Positions 1-5,954 are shown, counted from the first letter of the stretch. The stretch is DNA of 5,954 nucleotides from an uncultured Prevotellaceae bacterium (GCA_946415695.1 CAMKTM010000155.1:1-5954); one strand, 5' to 3'. Notes: generated by a model from the letters alone, not told the origin. Translations and numbers: made by a program.

Positions 1-35
1 GACGTGCGATAGAACTGGTGATAATGAAATAACTT

Positions 36-78
36 CCCCGGACAGCAATAATTTTGAATGAATAGTTGTTGTCAGGGG
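36..78. repeat. Imperfect hairpin formed by repeat copies 1 and 2
   Basis: Positions 36-49 pair with 65-78: CCCC with GGGG, one G/A mismatch, then GACAGCAAT with GTTGTTGTC including two G-U pairs. A 15-nt A/T-rich loop separates the arms. No T-run follows on either strand, so this does not look like a terminator. An outer CTGGTG (15-20) can also pair with CACCAG (80-85) across an asymmetric bulge. Confidence 0.45.
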
Positions 79-230
79 CCACCAGAAATGCCACGATGTG
101 CAAAAAGCCTTCCAGGCTTAAAATGCAAACTGGCTTTACTCAGTAGCAAAGCTGTCAGGCCGAATTCTTCGGACAGCATTAGTAGTTTTAAGTTTCGGAG
201 GTTCCGTCATGTTGATACAGCGTGCTGAGC

Positions 231-287
231 ATAATGCTTAACCTTTATGGCAATAATGCTTAACCTTTATGGCAATAATGCTTAACC
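231..287. repeat. 22-bp direct tandem repeat, two perfect copies plus a partial third
   Basis: Units at 231-252 and 253-274 are identical. A third copy starts at 275 and matches for its first 13 bp (ATAATGCTTAACC) before diverging at 288. Each unit carries TTAACCTTTAT and the join creates GGCAATAATGC, which resembles the GCAATAA end of the dispersed 18-bp repeat. The period is close to two helical turns, as in iterons or tandem regulator sites, but there is no replication gene or promoter beside it, so function is open. Confidence 0.85.
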
Positions 288-289
288 AT

Positions 290-382
290 TTATTGGAGTC
301 CGGTAATGTCGCTCTGCTCCGCCTGAGCCTGAGGCTTTGACGTAAAAAGGCGGAGCAGACCGAATTCCCCGGACACCAATAA
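290..382. repeat. Long imperfect inverted repeat (34-bp arms)
   Basis: Arms 290-323 and 349-382 match at 28 of 34 positions when one is reverse-complemented. The inner 11 bp (TCTGCTCCGCC with GGCGGAGCAGA) and the outer 7 bp (TTATTGG with CCAATAA) are perfect or nearly so. The 25-bp centre contains a second small hairpin, AGCC-TGA-GGCT (326-336). Neither side ends in a T-run, so it is not a standard terminator. I see no target-site duplication and no transposase. It may be a MITE-like or REP-like unit. Confidence 0.75.
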
Positions 383-439
383 AAAGCTTTTCAAAGAAAA
401 AGCCTTTATAAATTATTTCCTTGAGCGGCAGCGAATCGG

Positions 440-473
440 ATGATGCGGCACAGCATGTCGTTTGCTGCATCGT
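440..473. repeat. Small hairpin in the left intergenic region
   Basis: Positions 440-450 (ATGATGCGGCA) can pair with 463-473 (TGCTGCATCGT) over 11 positions, using G-U pairs, around a 12-nt loop. No T-run follows. It is a plausible RNA or DNA fold but carries no recognised motif. Confidence 0.35.
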
Positions 474-579
474 GACGTTGTAAACGCTTCTACATCGAAG
501 CGGACTACAGGCTATGGGATGAGAGGAGAAATGTGTTGAAGAAATCATTCCTCCGGACGGCAATTATCTGTGAACACAT

Positions 580-617
580 AAAAAGGGCAGCCCACATTTG
601 CGTGAGCTGCCCTTTTT
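580..617 (-). terminator. Rho-independent terminator of the large gene, possibly bidirectional
   Basis: The arms 581-591 and 606-616 are perfectly complementary over 11 bp (core GGGCAGC/GCTGCCC). Three further pairs (593-595 with 602-604) can form in the loop. On the minus strand the stem runs into a T5 tract, and the structure begins 23 bp after the TAA stop codon (641-643). On the plus strand the stem is also followed by T5 (613-617), so it could block transcripts arriving from the left as well. Confidence 0.88.
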
Positions 618-640
618 AATTATTTATGTGTCAGTTTATT

Positions 641-3600
641 TTATTTCACCATGACTTTCTTACCGTTCATGATGTTGACACCCTTCTGAATCTTGTTCAG
701 GCGCTGACCAACGATGTTGTAGATGAAGTTGTCTTCGCTTGCGACATTCGGCATTGCGTTGTCAACTCCCTTGATAGCATCGGGATCGTCATCGTCGAAC
801 AGGCACGGGTAGCGTGCGATGGTTGATTCCTGTACATCCAGATAAGCCTTACCGGCTGCAATCATACCGGAGGTAGCCTTTATGAAGCTTGCATAGTCGC
901 CTGCGGGTTTGTTCAGGAGATACAAGCCTTCTGCTTGGATGGGTTCGAGTGTACCCTTCAGGTCGTTATCTGTTACAGGTACGAGGTCTTCGGTGAGGTC
1001 GAATTTGTATGTGCCGGGCTTGCCTTTCAGCACAACGCCAGTCTTGGCAGGAATGCCACCTGTCAGCTCGGTCATAGCCATATAGGAATCTCTGACTTTA
1101 CCTGTGTAAACCTTAATGCCATCTTCTTCTTCATCATCTGCGGGGTTGAAGCCGGCCGTACCAAGTTTCTCAACCTGTGGTACGGAGAGAGCCTCGTTCC
1201 AGAAGCGGATTTCGGATGTGCTGATGACTTTCTCGTCAACATCATCGTCTGCGAAGAAGAGTGCGCGACCGTTCAGAGTCCAGTGTTGTGCAATCTGTTG
1301 AGTGCTTTCACCAACCTTTGCGCCGTCGATGAAGACTTTTGCGTACAGGTTGTCAACTACGAATACAACGCGGTGCCACTGTCCCTGGTTGATTGTGCCA
1401 TGATAGCCTAAGCCACCTGTGTTGAGGCCAACTGCGCCATCCTTGATGAAGAAGCTTCCGTCGGCTTCATTGTTTTCCTTGTTGGTGTAAAGAACGCTGT
1501 AGCTGCTTGTGTCGTCGGACTTGATGTCCATCATAAGGGTATATGATGTGAGTCCAGTCTCAGCAGGTGTCATAACGAAGCTTGCGCCAACGGGAACTGT
1601 TACTGCGCCGTTGCCATTAGCAGGGCCTTCGGTTGTTACGATGCCAGTAGAGGCAATGTCGGCAATGGTGACAGTACCCTTCGTGTGGGTTGCGCTCTCG
1701 AGGGTAGCTGTGCCGGTGCCTGCAAGCAGGTTGTCAGCATCGTCGAATGTCCAAGTACCGGCAGCTTCGGGAACCTTAATGGCTATGGCAGCGCCGCCAC
1801 CGTAAGTGCCAAGCTCTGCTACTTGAGATGCGCTCAAAGGAACATCCCAGAAGCGAAGCTCGTCGCATACGACGTCGTTCTCTTCGCCGTCGTTGTCCTG
1901 GAAGAAGATAGCGCCCGTGGTCAGCTGCCAGTTATTGGCGTTGGCGTTACCAAATTCAATGACCTTCAAGCCGTCAACATAGATGGAGGGGATATTATCC
2001 TCATTCACCACTACGATGCGATACCATGTGTCGAGTGCAATTTCGCCTCCGTAAGAGCCAAGGCCGATTCCTCTTTTCTTTGTGTTCTTGTCGAACCTAG
2101 CGAAGATGCTGGCGTCCTTGGACTGGTCGAGAGTGTTCTGGATGAGGGCAGTGAAGTTGCTCAAAGACTCATCGGACTCGAAGTCGGCAGAAATCTTGAC
2201 ATCCATCATCACGGTGTAGTTGGGGAGGACAGTAGTTTCGAGGTTCGTTGCCATTTGCAGCTTGTCGGCAGCAGGAACTGTTGCCTGGCCGTTTTCAAAT
2301 GTCACGCCTTCGCTTGCTGTCAAGGTTGCTTCGCCTTCGCCATTTGTCGTGTTGTCGTCGAATGTCCAAACACCTATGGGATCCGGAGTTTCGTCATTAG
2401 CCTTTTTAACGTCGAAGGGCAGGAAAGCTGTGTCATATCCTTCTGAGCCAATGGAGAGTTCGACGCTTGCGGCATCAATGACTTCCCACTGTGATGCAGG
2501 AGCAATGGATTCCCAACCTACAAGGTCGCCAGCGGCACGGCAGTGCAGGCAGGACATTGGCTCGTTTGGATCGGCCTGGAACACACCATAGCCTACAACA
2601 GGAATAACGAGCGTGTACTGACCTGCTTCTTCTTCGCCCTTGCCTTTAACGGGCTGGCTCTGTTCTACGACATCGGGGGCAAACTTACCCATCAGACCCA
2701 AGGTATAAACTCCGTCGTCTATCTTGGTCAGTTTCACGATATGCTTGCATTCCTTTGCATGGAGATAGTTGCCATACATGTTGCTATCGCTGGGGTCAAT
2801 GCCCATGTAGGTACCGTAGTTCCTGTTCTTCAGGATATAGAAACCTGTCTCGGGAAGAATGAAGTTGCCGATGTCGTACATTGCATACTCCAAGTTCTCC
2901 TTCACGTCCCTGTAGTCTTCGAAGGAGCACTCTGTCTTCATGCTTTCGTCGTAACCGATATCGGCCTTTGCATCGTCAGTAAACGTGAAGTAGCCTTTGG
3001 CTTCGAGAGCCGGAGCGATTTCGGAAACGACGTACGATGCGAAGTTCGTGGGAACGTCGAATACTGTGAATGCAGAACCGGAATCGCCCAGGTTGTTGGC
3101 GCTGTTCCAGAACTTAACGCTGCCGCCTGTGCCGCCATACTGGTTGATGTAGAGGGTAGTACCGGGAACATTCAGGCAGAAGGAACCGGCGGGTACCGTC
3201 GTGTTGGTGGATGGAACAATGTTCCAGATGTGGTAGCCACTGTTGTCATCCATTACGGTTGGGATGCCCTTATCTACTTGGTTAGCATCTGTCCAGCCCA
3301 AGCTCATGCCGTTGCCTTCAAGCTTGTTGACAATCTTGAAGCCGTCGTAGCCGTTGCCGATGAATGCCCACTGATAGGAATCCTCGACGAGGCCCAACGT
3401 GTTGGCGTTCTGTGTCTGGTATGCGCCATCGCCGTCAATAGCTTCGGTCGTTACGTACCATGTGCCGCGCATTGCCAGATCGTACCAGTGTGCGCTGAAG
3501 TAGTCTTCAGAGATCTTGAACGGGCCGGTCCATGTTGCGGTGAACACTGCGTCGGTCTCGAGTTCGGTGATAGTCAAGTTCAGTTCGTCGTATGTGTAGA

Positions 3601-5635
3601 ACGGACGACGGTAGTCAGCGGGCAGTGAGGTGATAGTAGCACCCTCAGAGGTTGGCATCGGGCCGGATTCCCAAAGATCGTTGCCCTGCTCGTCCTTCAC
3701 AATGTAGTTTACGGTGTAGGAGGGATAGAAGTAGTTCTCGAGCGTTTCCAGTGCGGTGGTGGGATCGAAGTCGTCTGCCTCGATCATGAAGTACTGGTTG
3801 CCCGCGTCGGGAGTGCTGTAGCTGTTGATGACGTATCCCAGAGGCGGGTTGCTGTTCGTGTTGATGAAGGAAGCATCTTTATTGAATCTCCAAAGGAAGT
3901 AAGGTTCTGCCTTTTCCTCCATAATGATGCCGCATTCGCTGCCATCTTTTTCGCCGAAGAAGTTGTCTTTCAAAGCGCCAGAGGACGTCACGAACTTATC
4001 ATAATCTACGCTGTAGAGATAGTAAGCTCCGTCGAAGTCAATGATGGCGAACTTGCTGGGCTCTTTGTCGGCTGCTGCATCCAAGGCGTTAGATATCATG
4101 TAGTAGCCTTCGGAGGTGACGCCTTCGGTGAGGTATGCGGTGAGGAATGAGCCGCGGTCGCAATGGATGTAGTAGGACTTCTCGTTGCTCAAGTCGGAGA
4201 ATGAGAGCACCAGACCGGGCTTGTACGAACGGATGATGGTGATGGCGCAGTCTTCGTTGCCGATAGTGCCGTTTATTTCATAGTCATAGTACTTAAGGTT
4301 CATGAAATCTGCGGGGATATTCAAGTCGCTGCCTGCTTCCTGAACAATTGCCGTTGATTTAACCAGCGTGACGCCGTCATCTTCATACAGTTCGTATGTG
4401 ACATTCACGGTGTTCAGAGCGGCCCTCAGAGTAGCATCTACTTCGTTCACATGGTCTGCATCAAGTTGATATACAGTCTTGCGCTCCTGGAAAATGGATA
4501 TTGCCTCGTCTAAAGCAGCTATTTCCGGGAGAATATAGAACTCAGAGAAGGTGAAGAACACGTGGTCGCCATTCTTTGCGCCATTATTGGTTTCGGTGAT
4601 AGTGAAGCGAACATATTTGTATGCTGCACCAAGGTCAATGATGTTGGAGATGTAGTCTATGACAGACTCATCGGTTGGCAGACCGGATTTGATGGACTGT
4701 ACTTCAACGAAGTTTTCTCCGTCGTTGCTGGCAGAAATCACAATCGTGGTGGGACGGTTGTTATTGTTTTGCGAACGTTTCTTGTAGTAGAAGCGGAAGT
4801 TCTGAGTAGGTTCGCTAAGCTCAGCCTGCAGATAGTGGTCGGCCTGAGGGTCATATTGACCGGAATGGTAAGAAGAATGGAAGAAAGTGGTATAAACTTC
4901 GTCCAACAGAGCTGCATAAGAACCTTCGTTTGGATCTTTGGCATTGCTGGAGTAGTAAGCGCCATCCTTTACCAGGCCTTTTGCCCTCTGTATGGTAGGA
5001 ATCCAAGTCTGTACCAAGTCGTAGGCTTCTTGCTGTTTTTGAGCGCCGTCGGCATCAAACACAAGATCTAACTCCCAAAGATAGTTGACGTCAAGGGAGT
5101 ACTCGGCCAGAGGACCATTGTCACCCTGATTGACTGTCCAGAAGGCATCGGCTACAAATTGCCACGAGGGCTCTGTTCCGCCACCGAGGGAGTTTGTGCT
5201 ACGAACGGCATACTTCCCATCCTTCAAGAAGAATACTTGCGATTCCCAATCAGCGCGCTCATTTGTCGTAGTAGTGAGTTTGCCAAGAGTGAATGCAGCA
5301 GAGGAAGTGCCATTGGAATTGGTGAAGCGTGTTCCGCCACCATCGATGTGGAAACCAGTCTCCCACGCTGTACCTGCTTCCGTCACCTTGGTGAAGGCAA
5401 AGAAGCCAGCATCAGAGATCTCTCCTGTCAAGGTTCCATCGGCTTTGAGGTAATAGGTCGCGCCTTCCACATCTGTCGTGATGCGATAGACCGCACCATC
5501 TTGGATGGCGGCAAGCGCTGCTTCATACGCTAAGGTATCTGCAGTTGCCTTAGGCTCTTCATCGGTCTGAGCATAGGCACTCGACCAACCCATCGTTGTC
5601 GCAAATAGCAACAAAAGAGATAGAATTTTTTTCAT
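641..5635 (-). CDS. Large secreted multidomain surface protein with F5/8C-like and two LamG-like domains
   Basis: The product has 1664 residues (about 180 kDa, acidic). The start is the ATG at 5635: it gives a classic signal peptide (MKK, hydrophobic core 4-15, AYA|Q cleavage after residue 22, no lipobox Cys). An in-frame ATG at 5692 overlaps the promoter -7 box. Order: lectin-like beta segment about 40-187; helical linker 193-220; F5/8C-like domain 225-370; helical linker 371-405; beta module 412-474; lectin-like segment 475-635; second copy of the beta module 640-704; lectin-like segment 707-870; helical stretch and third such segment 929-1057; first part of a C-terminal beta domain 1058-1081; LamG-like domains 1086-1285 and 1292-1495; remainder of the beta domain 1506-1601; C-terminal motif 1638-1664. 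No glycosidase or protease signature was seen, so the inferred role is glycan or host-surface binding. The C-terminal motif may be a sorting signal related to type IX secretion tails, which is unproven. The frame is intact. Confidence 0.95.
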   Translation of the reverse strand: MKKILSLLLLFATTMGWSSAYAQTDEEPKATADTLAYEAALAAIQDGAVYRITTDVEGATYYLKADGTLTGEISDAGFFAFTKVTEAGTAWETGFHIDGGGTRFTNSNGTSSAAFTLGKLTTTTNERADWESQVFFLKDGKYAVRSTNSLGGGTEPSWQFVADAFWTVNQGDNGPLAEYSLDVNYLWELDLVFDADGAQKQQEAYDLVQTWIPTIQRAKGLVKDGAYYSSNAKDPNEGSYAALLDEVYTTFFHSSYHSGQYDPQADHYLQAELSEPTQNFRFYYKKRSQNNNNRPTTIVISASNDGENFVEVQSIKSGLPTDESVIDYISNIIDLGAAYKYVRFTITETNNGAKNGDHVFFTFSEFYILPEIAALDEAISIFQERKTVYQLDADHVNEVDATLRAALNTVNVTYELYEDDGVTLVKSTAIVQEAGSDLNIPADFMNLKYYDYEINGTIGNEDCAITIIRSYKPGLVLSFSDLSNEKSYYIHCDRGSFLTAYLTEGVTSEGYYMISNALDAAADKEPSKFAIIDFDGAYYLYSVDYDKFVTSSGALKDNFFGEKDGSECGIIMEEKAEPYFLWRFNKDASFINTNSNPPLGYVINSYSTPDAGNQYFMIEADDFDPTTALETLENYFYPSYTVNYIVKDEQGNDLWESGPMPTSEGATITSLPADYRRPFYTYDELNLTITELETDAVFTATWTGPFKISEDYFSAHWYDLAMRGTWYVTTEAIDGDGAYQTQNANTLGLVEDSYQWAFIGNGYDGFKIVNKLEGNGMSLGWTDANQVDKGIPTVMDDNSGYHIWNIVPSTNTTVPAGSFCLNVPGTTLYINQYGGTGGSVKFWNSANNLGDSGSAFTVFDVPTNFASYVVSEIAPALEAKGYFTFTDDAKADIGYDESMKTECSFEDYRDVKENLEYAMYDIGNFILPETGFYILKNRNYGTYMGIDPSDSNMYGNYLHAKECKHIVKLTKIDDGVYTLGLMGKFAPDVVEQSQPVKGKGEEEAGQYTLVIPVVGYGVFQADPNEPMSCLHCRAAGDLVGWESIAPASQWEVIDAASVELSIGSEGYDTAFLPFDVKKANDETPDPIGVWTFDDNTTNGEGEATLTASEGVTFENGQATVPAADKLQMATNLETTVLPNYTVMMDVKISADFESDESLSNFTALIQNTLDQSKDASIFARFDKNTKKRGIGLGSYGGEIALDTWYRIVVVNEDNIPSIYVDGLKVIEFGNANANNWQLTTGAIFFQDNDGEENDVVCDELRFWDVPLSASQVAELGTYGGGAAIAIKVPEAAGTWTFDDADNLLAGTGTATLESATHTKGTVTIADIASTGIVTTEGPANGNGAVTVPVGASFVMTPAETGLTSYTLMMDIKSDDTSSYSVLYTNKENNEADGSFFIKDGAVGLNTGGLGYHGTINQGQWHRVVFVVDNLYAKVFIDGAKVGESTQQIAQHWTLNGRALFFADDDVDEKVISTSEIRFWNEALSVPQVEKLGTAGFNPADDEEEDGIKVYTGKVRDSYMAMTELTGGIPAKTGVVLKGKPGTYKFDLTEDLVPVTDNDLKGTLEPIQAEGLYLLNKPAGDYASFIKATSGMIAAGKAYLDVQESTIARYPCLFDDDDPDAIKGVDNAMPNVASEDNFIYNIVGQRLNKIQKGVNIMNGKKVMVK
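1151..2380 (-). other. Tandem pair of LamG/concanavalin A-like domains within the large CDS
   Basis: Residues about 1086-1285 and 1292-1495 are two copies of one domain. Matching landmarks are GVWTFDD and GTWTFDD at the starts (G1088 and G1293), NYTVMMDVK and SYTLMMDIK, DTWYRIVVV and GQWHRVVFV, SIYVDGLKV and KVFIDGAKV, GAIFFQDNDGEEN and RALFFADDDVDEK, and ELRFWDVPLSASQVAELGT and EIRFWNEALSVPQVEKLGT at the ends. The pattern WxFD, then a [WY][HY]R strand, then VDG and a closing RFWN..LS..QV is typical of Laminin_G_3/ConA-like modules in Bacteroidota. The copies are clearly homologous but diverged, so the duplication is old. These domains usually bind glycans or proteins. Confidence 0.8.
4526..4963 (-). 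other. F5/8 type C (discoidin, CBM32-like) domain within the large CDS
   Basis: This encodes residues about 225-370. The order of motifs fits a galactose-binding-like jelly roll: YYSSNAKDPNEGS near the start, a loop with LLDEVYTTFFHSSYHS resembling the LLDGD..T.WHS motif, the strand HYLQAELSEP, then FRFYYKKR, TTIVISASNDGENFVEV, YKYVRFTITET and a closing FTFSEFYIL. In this fold the later strands (SNDG..F, Y.R....., SE..) are the most conserved, and all are recognisable. Such domains commonly bind terminal sugars of host or plant glycans, but the ligand cannot be read from the sequence. Short helical linkers flank it on both sides. Confidence 0.7.
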
Positions 5636-5649
5636 AATGAGTTGTTTTT

Positions 5650-5671
5650 GGTTAATAATAAAGGTTAATAA
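5650..5671 (-). repeat. 9-bp direct repeat in the leader of the large gene
   Basis: Read on the minus strand, TTATTAACC occurs at 5671-5663 and again at 5658-5650, a 13-bp period, inside the predicted 5' untranslated leader. The 11-mer TTAACCTTTAT formed here also occurs in both full units of the 22-bp repeat at 238-248 and 260-270 on the plus strand. It could be a site for a regulator or simply a common A/T-rich leader motif. Confidence 0.5.
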
Positions 5672-5689
5672 ATATAGTTTTCCGCATGA

Positions 5690-5720
5690 CAAAAATACAC
5701 ATTATTTATAATATAGCAAA
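5690..5720 (-). promoter_or_regulatory. Bacteroidota-type sigma-ABfr promoter of the large gene
   Basis: Read on the minus strand there is TTTG (5720-5717), exactly 19 bp, then TATTTTTG (5697-5690). This matches the -33/-7 consensus TTTG-N19/20-TAnnTTTG in every defined position. Transcription should start near 5683-5687, giving a leader of about 50 nt before the ATG at 5635. The leader has no Shine-Dalgarno motif, which is normal for this phylum, and the start codon is preceded by an A-rich stretch (CCAAAAACAACTCATT). A T8 run (5731-5738) followed by A7 (5741-5747) lies just upstream of the -33 box and could act as an UP-like or bent element; that role is inferred. Confidence 0.85.
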
Positions 5721-5906
5721 GAAATCCAGATTTTTTTTATAAAAAAACATAAAAAGGAGCAAGGATGTTCGCTAAAAGCCGTTCGTCAAAACAAATGTTA
5801 GCTTTCGAAATTACTTCTTTAGCCTCATGCGAAAGTGAATTTCTCTTCGTTCAGAAAAACACCACGAAAACCAACATGTCGAACAATGTGCCATGGCAAG
5901 TTCTTT
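5721..5906. other. A/T-rich intergenic stretch upstream of the promoter
   Basis: After the T8/A7 tract (5731-5747) there is no gene I can support. Palindromic elements include TGCCATGGCA (5889-5898) and a weak hairpin joining 5807-5816 with 5833-5843. Short open frames cross it on both strands without recognisable products. Confidence 0.5.
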
Positions 5907-5954
5907 GCTTGTACATGTAGAAGCAATTGCTTGTACATGTAAAAGCAATTGCAC
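5907..5954. repeat. 22-bp tandem repeat of alternating palindromes, running off the right edge
   Basis: Units at 5907-5928 and 5929-5950 differ at a single base (G5920 versus A5942), and a third unit begins at 5951. Each unit holds the palindrome TACATGTA (5912-5919, 5934-5941) and each unit junction creates GCAATTGC (5923-5930, 5945-5952). The first junction extends to the 12-bp palindrome AAGCAATTGCTT (5921-5932). The copy number cannot be known because the window ends inside the array. Confidence 0.9.

Larger units (their letters stand above)
34..566. repeat. Dispersed 18-bp repeat family, consensus TTCCCCGGACAGCAATAA
   Basis: Four direct copies lie at 34-51, 165-182, 365-382 and 549-566. 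Two degenerate inverted copies lie at 63-80 and 290-307. The direct copies share the core CGGAC(A/G)(G/C)CA followed by A/T-rich bases. The copies at 165 and 365 extend leftward into a shared CCGAATTC and are exactly 200 bp apart over a 20-bp match with four differences. The two inverted copies each face a direct copy, forming hairpins (36-49 with 65-78; 290-323 with 349-382). The copy at 165-182 lies in a hairpin of its own (151-164 with 168-177). The arrangement resembles REP-like intergenic repeats, but the family is not one I can name. Confidence 0.6.
1..579. other. Gene-free, repeat-rich intergenic region
   Basis: No open frame here has a credible start, composition or protein-like sequence. 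The one frame longer than 90 codons (minus, 282-563) runs through the inverted repeat. The region holds the 18-bp repeat family, the 22-bp tandem repeat, the long inverted repeat and several hairpins. A gene may end or begin beyond the left edge, but nothing in the window shows it. I found no tRNA-like fold and no complete -33/-7 promoter pair on either strand. Confidence 0.6.

Noticed and set aside
49..56. Plus-strand TAATTTTG matching the -7 promoter consensus
   Set aside because: There is no TTTG or TTG 19-20 bp upstream (26-29 is GAAA), it lies in the loop of a hairpin, and no gene follows.
101..119. Minus-strand terminator-like hairpin AAGCCT-GGA-AGGCTT followed by T-run
   Set aside because: The stem is only 6 bp, and no minus-strand gene ends nearby; the large gene already has a strong terminator at 580-617.
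282..563. 93-codon minus-strand frame in the left intergenic region
   Set aside because: Its 3' half is the long inverted repeat and copies of the 18-bp repeat, its N-terminal half is low-quality sequence, and no promoter precedes it.
1685..2446. 253-codon open frame on the plus strand
   Set aside because: Antisense shadow of the LamG-coding region, with no recognisable motif.
2543..3628. 361-codon open frame on the plus strand
   Set aside because: It is antisense to the large gene. The minus-strand frame has a signal peptide, recognisable domains, a promoter and a terminator, whereas this one is Cys/Val-rich with no domain and no start context.
5636..5692. Upstream in-frame ATG at 5692 as start of the large gene
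   Set aside because: It overlaps the -7 promoter box, so it would not be transcribed. It would also put 19 residues ahead of a standard signal peptide.
5811..5954. Minus-strand open frame of 47 codons entering from the right edge
   Set aside because: It reads through the 22-bp repeats, whose length is not a multiple of three, and shows no domain. Chance openness over 144 bases is likely, though a gene end beyond the edge cannot be excluded.
5907..5954. CRISPR array
   Set aside because: The units are directly abutting with no unique spacers.

Overview
The window is dominated by one very large minus-strand gene (641-5635, 1664 codons) flanked by AT-rich, repeat-bearing intergenic DNA. The encoded protein has a signal peptide, lectin-like and adhesin-like beta domains, and no catalytic domain that I can recognise. 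It ends in a short motif (YNIVGQRL...KGVNIMNGKKVMVK) that I associate with exported proteins of Prevotella and related Bacteroidales. The promoter (TTTG, 19 bp, TAnnTTTG) is the Bacteroidota type and the leader has no Shine-Dalgarno sequence. The window therefore most likely comes from a Prevotellaceae-like gut or oral bacterium; species is not determinable.

Layout. Positions 1-579 contain no credible gene. They hold a dispersed 18-bp repeat family (consensus TTCCCCGGACAGCAATAA), a 22-bp tandem repeat (231-287), a long imperfect inverted repeat (290-382) and smaller hairpins. Positions 580-617 form a strong rho-independent terminator, 23 bp past the stop codon of the large gene. Positions 641-5635 are that gene. 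Its promoter lies at 5690-5720, with a T8/A7 tract just upstream. Positions 5721-5906 show no clear gene, only a doubtful 51-codon plus-strand frame. From 5907 to the right edge there is a second 22-bp tandem repeat, built of alternating palindromes spaced exactly 11 bp apart, which runs out of the window.

The large gene is a complete single-gene transcription unit with its own promoter and terminator. Its product is inferred to be a surface or secreted glycan- or host-binding protein. The two most notable observations are the apparent nesting of two tandem LamG-like domains inside a C-terminal beta domain, and the helically phased palindrome array at the right edge. I see no CRISPR array, tRNA, rRNA, transposase or recognisable defence system.
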